Shown: one piece after another, positions 61,005 through 64,000 of the stretch
Layout of the letters: every line of letters begins with the position of its first letter
Position numbering within the stretch: the stretch's first letter is position 1
DNA from: Sphingomonas sanxanigenens DSM 19645 = NX02
Lineage (GTDB): Bacteria; Pseudomonadota; Alphaproteobacteria; Sphingomonadales; Sphingomonadaceae
DNA: 64,000 nucleotides
Direction: 5' to 3'
Assembly (NCBI RefSeq): GCF_000512205.2
Contig: NZ_CP006644.1
Coordinates: 4,912,501 to 4,976,500 of the forward strand
Program-made: the position numbers and the translations under genes
The notes under the pieces: model-generated
The model's input: the letters and a program-made list of their open reading frames with translations, nothing else
Database searches by the model: none
What the model was told of the DNA's origin: nothing

Positions 61005-61020
61005 TGTAAATTCATTTACA
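61005..61020. promoter_or_regulatory. palindrome just upstream of the XRE regulator start
   Basis: TGTAAAT-TC-ATTTACA: perfect 7-bp arms, 9-24 nt before the ATG at 60996. It is A/T-rich against a GC-rich background. A likely autoregulatory operator; RamB/ScfR-type regulators bind A/T-rich half sites, though of another sequence. Confidence 0.68.
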
Positions 61021-61216
61021 ACATGACTCAATCCGCAGCGCGCAGCGGGACGCGATGACATCATCGCGACTGGCCGGCCCCTTCGCACCAGCATGACGGC
61101 GCTCTAGGGCGATCGACAGAAAGATAGGCACCCGCGGCGCTGTCGCGCAGCGGACAAGAGTCAAAGCCAAAGGCGCGCCACGCGCGCCCTGACGAGTTTC
61201 CTGGGGAGGAAAGCGC

Positions 61217-61242
61217 GCCCGCCGGCGGGCCAGCCGGCGGGC
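61217..61242 (-). terminator. GC-rich hairpin after the EEP nuclease gene
   Basis: GCCCGCCGG/CCGGCGGGC, 9-bp perfect stem with 8-nt loop, lying 7 nt beyond the EEP gene stop at 61249 on the minus strand. No T-run. Confidence 0.65.
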
Positions 61243-61248
61243 GTCATG

Positions 61249-62286
61249 CTATTGGAAGCGATAGACGACGCTGAAGCCGATATGATCGGACAGCATCTTG
61301 GCGCCCTTGGGATCGCGCGTGAACAGCACTTCGCGCGCCGCCGGTCGCAACCGGGTCTCGTCGCTGGGGTAGAATTGCCAGTCGTTCGAATGGATCAGCG
61401 GTACGTTGGAGGCGATGGCGAGATCGCCGCGGCAACTCGCTTCGTCGCTGCGGCACAGCGCGGCATATTTGTCGCGCCCCATCGCCGCGGCGGGCTTCAT
61501 CTTCCAGTGGCGGATATAGCCGGCGAGCAGCGCCAGCCGGCCGGGCGAATGGCCCATGTTGAAATCGCCCGCGACGATCTGGATCGTCCGCCGGACCCGA
61601 CCGCGCCCGCCATCGACGAAGCGGCCGAGCGCCGCCATCTGCGCCGAGAAGGCCAGGCGGTTCTCCGCTTCCGGCCGGCCGGAGGGGTTGCCGCTGTTGA
61701 GGTGGGTGGTGACGATCTCGACCGGATCGGCGACACCCGGCACCGCCAGGGTCGCGGCGAGCGCGCCCTTGTTGGCGAGACAGTCATAGCCCGCGCAGGC
61801 GTCGGCCGGAAAAGCGGTGCTCCTGACCCGGGTGATGCGATAGTCGGACAGGATGACGAGCCCGCTCGACAGCACCGGTCCGATCGTCTCGCCGCGCAGG
61901 AACTGGCGCCCGCCCGGCAGCGCGAGGGGTGCCGCGGCCGGACGCTGCGCGCCCACGCCGGGGCCAAGGGCCTCATAGCGATAGCCGGCGCGCGCGCCGA
62001 TCGCCCGCGCCTCGTCGGTAAACGCCTCCTGCAGCACCACCACGTCGGGCGCGCGGCCCTCGGCGCGCAGCGCGGCGAGGCGATCGGCGATCTTCGCCAG
62101 CGCCTCGGGCCGGCCGAAGGCCAGCGGCCATGGCAGCGCGCCGACATTGTAGGTCATGACGTCGATGCGATCGGTCGGTGCGCGGTGGTCGAGCGCCGGC
62201 ATCGCGACGGTGCCATCCACACCGGCGCGGCCCACGGTGCCAAGCCCAAGCGCGACTGCCGCGAGAAGCCAAAGCTTCGCGTTCAT
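61249..62286 (-). CDS. exported EEP-domain hydrolase (sphingomyelinase/DNase I fold)
   Basis: 345 residues with a signal peptide (MNAKLWLLAAVALGLGTVGR). Endonuclease/exonuclease/phosphatase motifs: TYNVGALPW, LQEAFTDEA (metal Glu), TTHLNSGNP (His), GDFNMGHSP (Asp, Asn) and LSDHIGFSV (Asp, His). The pair MTYNVG/NSGNPS and the C-terminal SDHIG resemble bacterial neutral sphingomyelinases, but phosphodiesterase or DNase activity is also possible. Secreted or periplasmic. Two cysteines (ACAGYDCLAN, ALCRSDEASC) could form disulfides. Confidence 0.82.
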   Translation of the reverse strand: MNAKLWLLAAVALGLGTVGRAGVDGTVAMPALDHRAPTDRIDVMTYNVGALPWPLAFGRPEALAKIADRLAALRAEGRAPDVVVLQEAFTDEARAIGARAGYRYEALGPGVGAQRPAAAPLALPGGRQFLRGETIGPVLSSGLVILSDYRITRVRSTAFPADACAGYDCLANKGALAATLAVPGVADPVEIVTTHLNSGNPSGRPEAENRLAFSAQMAALGRFVDGGRGRVRRTIQIVAGDFNMGHSPGRLALLAGYIRHWKMKPAAAMGRDKYAALCRSDEASCRGDLAIASNVPLIHSNDWQFYPSDETRLRPAAREVLFTRDPKGAKMLSDHIGFSVVYRFQ

Positions 62287-62531
62287 AATCCGCCCTCCTT
62301 TTCCGGGGGGCGTGCGTTGAACTCCGGCAGCCCGCCCCTCGGGTCCCCGCGTGCGCCGCTAGCGCATGGGCGCGTCAGCGGCATGACGAACAGGGGACTT
62401 GGGGGTGACGCGGCTGTTACGGTTTGAGTTCGGCGCGACCGGGGCGAGCGCGAAGACCTGACCCGCGCTGACCGTCCGGCAGATCGCCGCGGACGCGGTG
62501 GTGCGGTGGTGCCAGGCCGAACCCGGCTCGC

Positions 62532-62792
62532 TCAGCTGAAGAAGTCGAAGTTCGCGGCGCTCACCCAGCCGTTCACATAGTTCGCATAGAACAGCCCGAA
62601 CGCCACCGCGGACGCGAGGGTGACGATCAGCACCACCCGCCCCGGCCGGAAGTTCGCGGGGGCGCTGTCGGCCTGGCCGGGCACCTTCTCCACGCCCATC
62701 TCGTCTGCGGTGCGGACGCCGAAGGGGAGGACGACGAAGCCCGTCATCACCCAGAACAGCAGGTAGATCGCCAGCGCCGACGAAAACGACAT
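62532..62792 (-). CDS. DUF1467 family membrane protein
   Basis: 86 residues with two membrane helices (LAIYLLFWVMTGFVVLPFGV and VLIVTLASAVAFGLFYANYV) around a hydrophilic loop with RTADEMGVEKVPGQADSAP. This pattern defines DUF1467, a small alphaproteobacterial family of unknown role. It is 4 bp beyond the RNase J stop, so it is translated from the same mRNA; the two are linked in many alphaproteobacteria, to my memory. Confidence 0.87.
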   Translation of the reverse strand: MSFSSALAIYLLFWVMTGFVVLPFGVRTADEMGVEKVPGQADSAPANFRPGRVVLIVTLASAVAFGLFYANYVNGWVSAANFDFFS

Positions 62793-62796
62793 CGCC

Positions 62797-64000
62797 TCAC
62801 ACCCTGATCAGCAGCACGTCGACGATCGGCTTCTTGCCGGTCCACTGCGTCGCGACGCGGCGCACCGCCAGGCGGATGGCCTCGCGCAGCCGATCCTCAC
62901 TGTTGCCGCCATCGGTCGCCGCCTTGCGCGCGGCATCGGCAGCATCGGCGAGAAAATCCTCGCGATCCTCCTCCACCGGCACGCCCTGCACGCGCACCTG
63001 CGGATCGCCGACGACCCGGCCGGCGCGATTGACCGCGACCGCGACCGAGATCTGGCCATTGAGCATCAGCTTGCGGCGCTCGTTCATGGTCGCGCCGCCT
63101 GCGGGCAGGATCACGTCGCCATCCAGCACCAGGCGGCCGACCGGCGCGTGGCCGACGATCGCGGGCTCGCCGGGGGCGAGGCGGACGATCTTGCCATTGT
63201 CCTGCACCACCGCCTTGGGCACGCCCTGCGACAGCGCGAAGCGCGCCTGCTCGGCCATATGGCGGATCTCGCCATGCACCGGCATCACGATCTCGGGCCG
63301 GATCCAGCCATACATCGCCGCCAGCTCGGGGCGACCGGGATGGCCGGAGACATGGACATGCGCCTGCCGGTCGGTGATCATCAGCACGCCCGCCGCCGCC
63401 AGCTTGTTCTGGATCAGCCCGATCGCCAGCTCGTTGCCGGGGATCTGCTTGGACGAGAAGACGACGAGATCGCCCGCCTCCAGCTTGATCGGATGGCTGT
63501 CGCCGGCGATGCGGCCGAGCGCCGCGCGCGGCTCTCCCTGCCCACCGGTGGCGACGATCATCACCTCGTAGCGCGGCAGCCGCATCGCCTCGTCGAAATC
63601 GACGACCCGCGGGAAATCGGCGAGATAGCCGACCGACTTGGCGACCTTGAGGATGCGATCGAGCGAACGGCCGGCGACACACAATGTGCGCCCGGTGTCG
63701 CGCGCGACCTGCCCCAATGTCTGCAGCCGCGCCGCATTGGAGGCGAAGGTGGTGACGAGCACCCGGCCCTTCGCCTCGCGGATCACCGCATCCAGCCCTT
63801 CGCGCACCGCGCCCTCTGAGCCCGACGCTTCGGGGTTGAACACATTGGTGGAATCGCCGACCAGCGCGAGGATGCCCTTGTCGCCGATCGCGCGCAGTTC
63901 CTCGACGGTGGAGGGGGTGCCGAGCTGCGGCGCCTCGTCCAGCTTCCAGTCGCCGGTGTGGAAGATGCGGCCGTACGGGGTTTCGATCAGCAGCGCATTG
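62797..64000 (-). CDS. rnj: ribonuclease J (N-terminus beyond window)
   Basis: 5'-3' exo- and endoribonuclease of mRNA and rRNA. About 401 residues are present, running in frame from the right edge (NALLIETPYGRIFHTGDWKL) to the stop at 62797, so the N-terminal metal site lies outside. Visible landmarks are GDWKLDEAP, LVGDSTNV, FASNAARLQTLG, VIVATGGQGEPRAAL, HVHVSGHPGRPEL, MPVHGEIRHM and the C-terminal domain. The frame has no start inside the window: the ATG-like codon at 63843 is an internal Val. Linked to DUF1467. Confidence 0.93.
   Translation of the reverse strand, partial: NALLIETPYGRIFHTGDWKLDEAPQLGTPSTVEELRAIGDKGILALVGDSTNVFNPEASGSEGAVREGLDAVIREAKGRVLVTTFASNAARLQTLGQVARDTGRTLCVAGRSLDRILKVAKSVGYLADFPRVVDFDEAMRLPRYEVMIVATGGQGEPRAALGRIAGDSHPIKLEAGDLVVFSSKQIPGNELAIGLIQNKLAAAGVLMITDRQAHVHVSGHPGRPELAAMYGWIRPEIVMPVHGEIRHMAEQARFALSQGVPKAVVQDNGKIVRLAPGEPAIVGHAPVGRLVLDGDVILPAGGATMNERRKLMLNGQISVAVAVNRAGRVVGDPQVRVQGVPVEEDREDFLADAADAARKAATDGGNSEDRLREAIRLAVRRVATQWTGKKPIVDVLLIRV

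Noticed and set aside
1-64000. CRISPR arrays, IS elements, prophage, rRNA operons
   Set aside because: No regularly spaced repeats, transposase or phage structural genes, or rRNA-like sequence was seen on either strand.

Overview
The window looks like a chromosomal segment of a high-GC alphaproteobacterium of the sphingomonad type. Supporting signs are the sphingomonad-style gene set (DUF3597, DUF3572 and DUF1467 proteins, a 180-kDa-type NAD-glutamate dehydrogenase, a MlaA homologue with an Ala/Pro-rich linker, an OlsB-like acyltransferase, RNase J), very strong GC bias at third codon positions, and many GTGA/ATGA stop-start overlaps. There is no rRNA, phage, integrase, transposase or CRISPR. 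The only RNA gene found is a tRNA-Gly(TCC). The assignment is inferred from gene content alone.

Layout. 1-8.55 kb: minus-strand housekeeping and signalling genes (ubiA end, fumC, an LprI-like lipoprotein, recQ, an MHYT-GGDEF-EAL protein, an Atm1-like ABC exporter), followed by about 600 bp without a convincing gene. 9.1-13.8 kb: a membrane-anchored TPR protein with a DNA-binding-like N-terminus, small envelope proteins including a PspC-domain protein, a MarR-like regulator overlapped tail-to-tail by a small ORF, and ung. 14.4-20.6 kb: six tightly coupled plus-strand genes (thiolase-fold ketosynthase, extended SDR, metallo-beta-lactamase-fold hydrolase, F390/PaaK-type adenylate-forming enzyme, ATP-grasp ligase, Rieske oxygenase). 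This reads as one biosynthetic pathway that I cannot match to a characterised product, and it is the best candidate here for an undescribed system. 20.7-31.6 kb: a TonB-like protein, PanE-like/OYE/aldo-keto reductases, a GAF-GGDEF cyclase followed by a decayed second copy of a GGDEF C-terminus, small exported proteins, a cupin coupled to an oligopeptidase B-like enzyme, and a divergent aminopeptidase P. 31.6-34.1 kb: gshA-rsmE enclosed by two inverted copies of a ~113-bp repeat. 34.1-43.2 kb: an ATP-dependent DNA ligase, a frameshifted TauE-type exporter, a metallophosphoesterase, dps, rpmG and a five-gene operon (DUF3572, HAD, RidA, GDPD, FemAB-like GNAT). 43.2-47.0 kb: an OmpR/EnvZ-type two-component pair, an EF-hand protein whose upstream region carries helically phased 8-bp repeats, the tRNA, and a hicAB module with a palindromic operator. 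47.1-64 kb: a serine hydrolase, ornithine-lipid-type acyltransferases, GST, PHA depolymerase, purEK, NAD-GDH, MlaA, an XRE/short-chain acyl regulator with a palindrome at its start, an EEP-domain nuclease/phosphatase, and DUF1467 with RNase J (cut by the window end).

How the genes work together. Three sets form clear units by overlap and chemistry: the six-gene cluster (acyl condensation, reduction, activation, ligation, oxidation), purE-purK, and the two-component pair with its probable EF-hand target. Convergent gene pairs are often separated by GC-rich hairpins of one related family (CCTCCCCG...CGGGGAGG), which probably act as bidirectional terminators. Start codons were moved inward from the longest open frame wherever a ribosome-binding site or a stop-start overlap supported it; this is stated in each entry.
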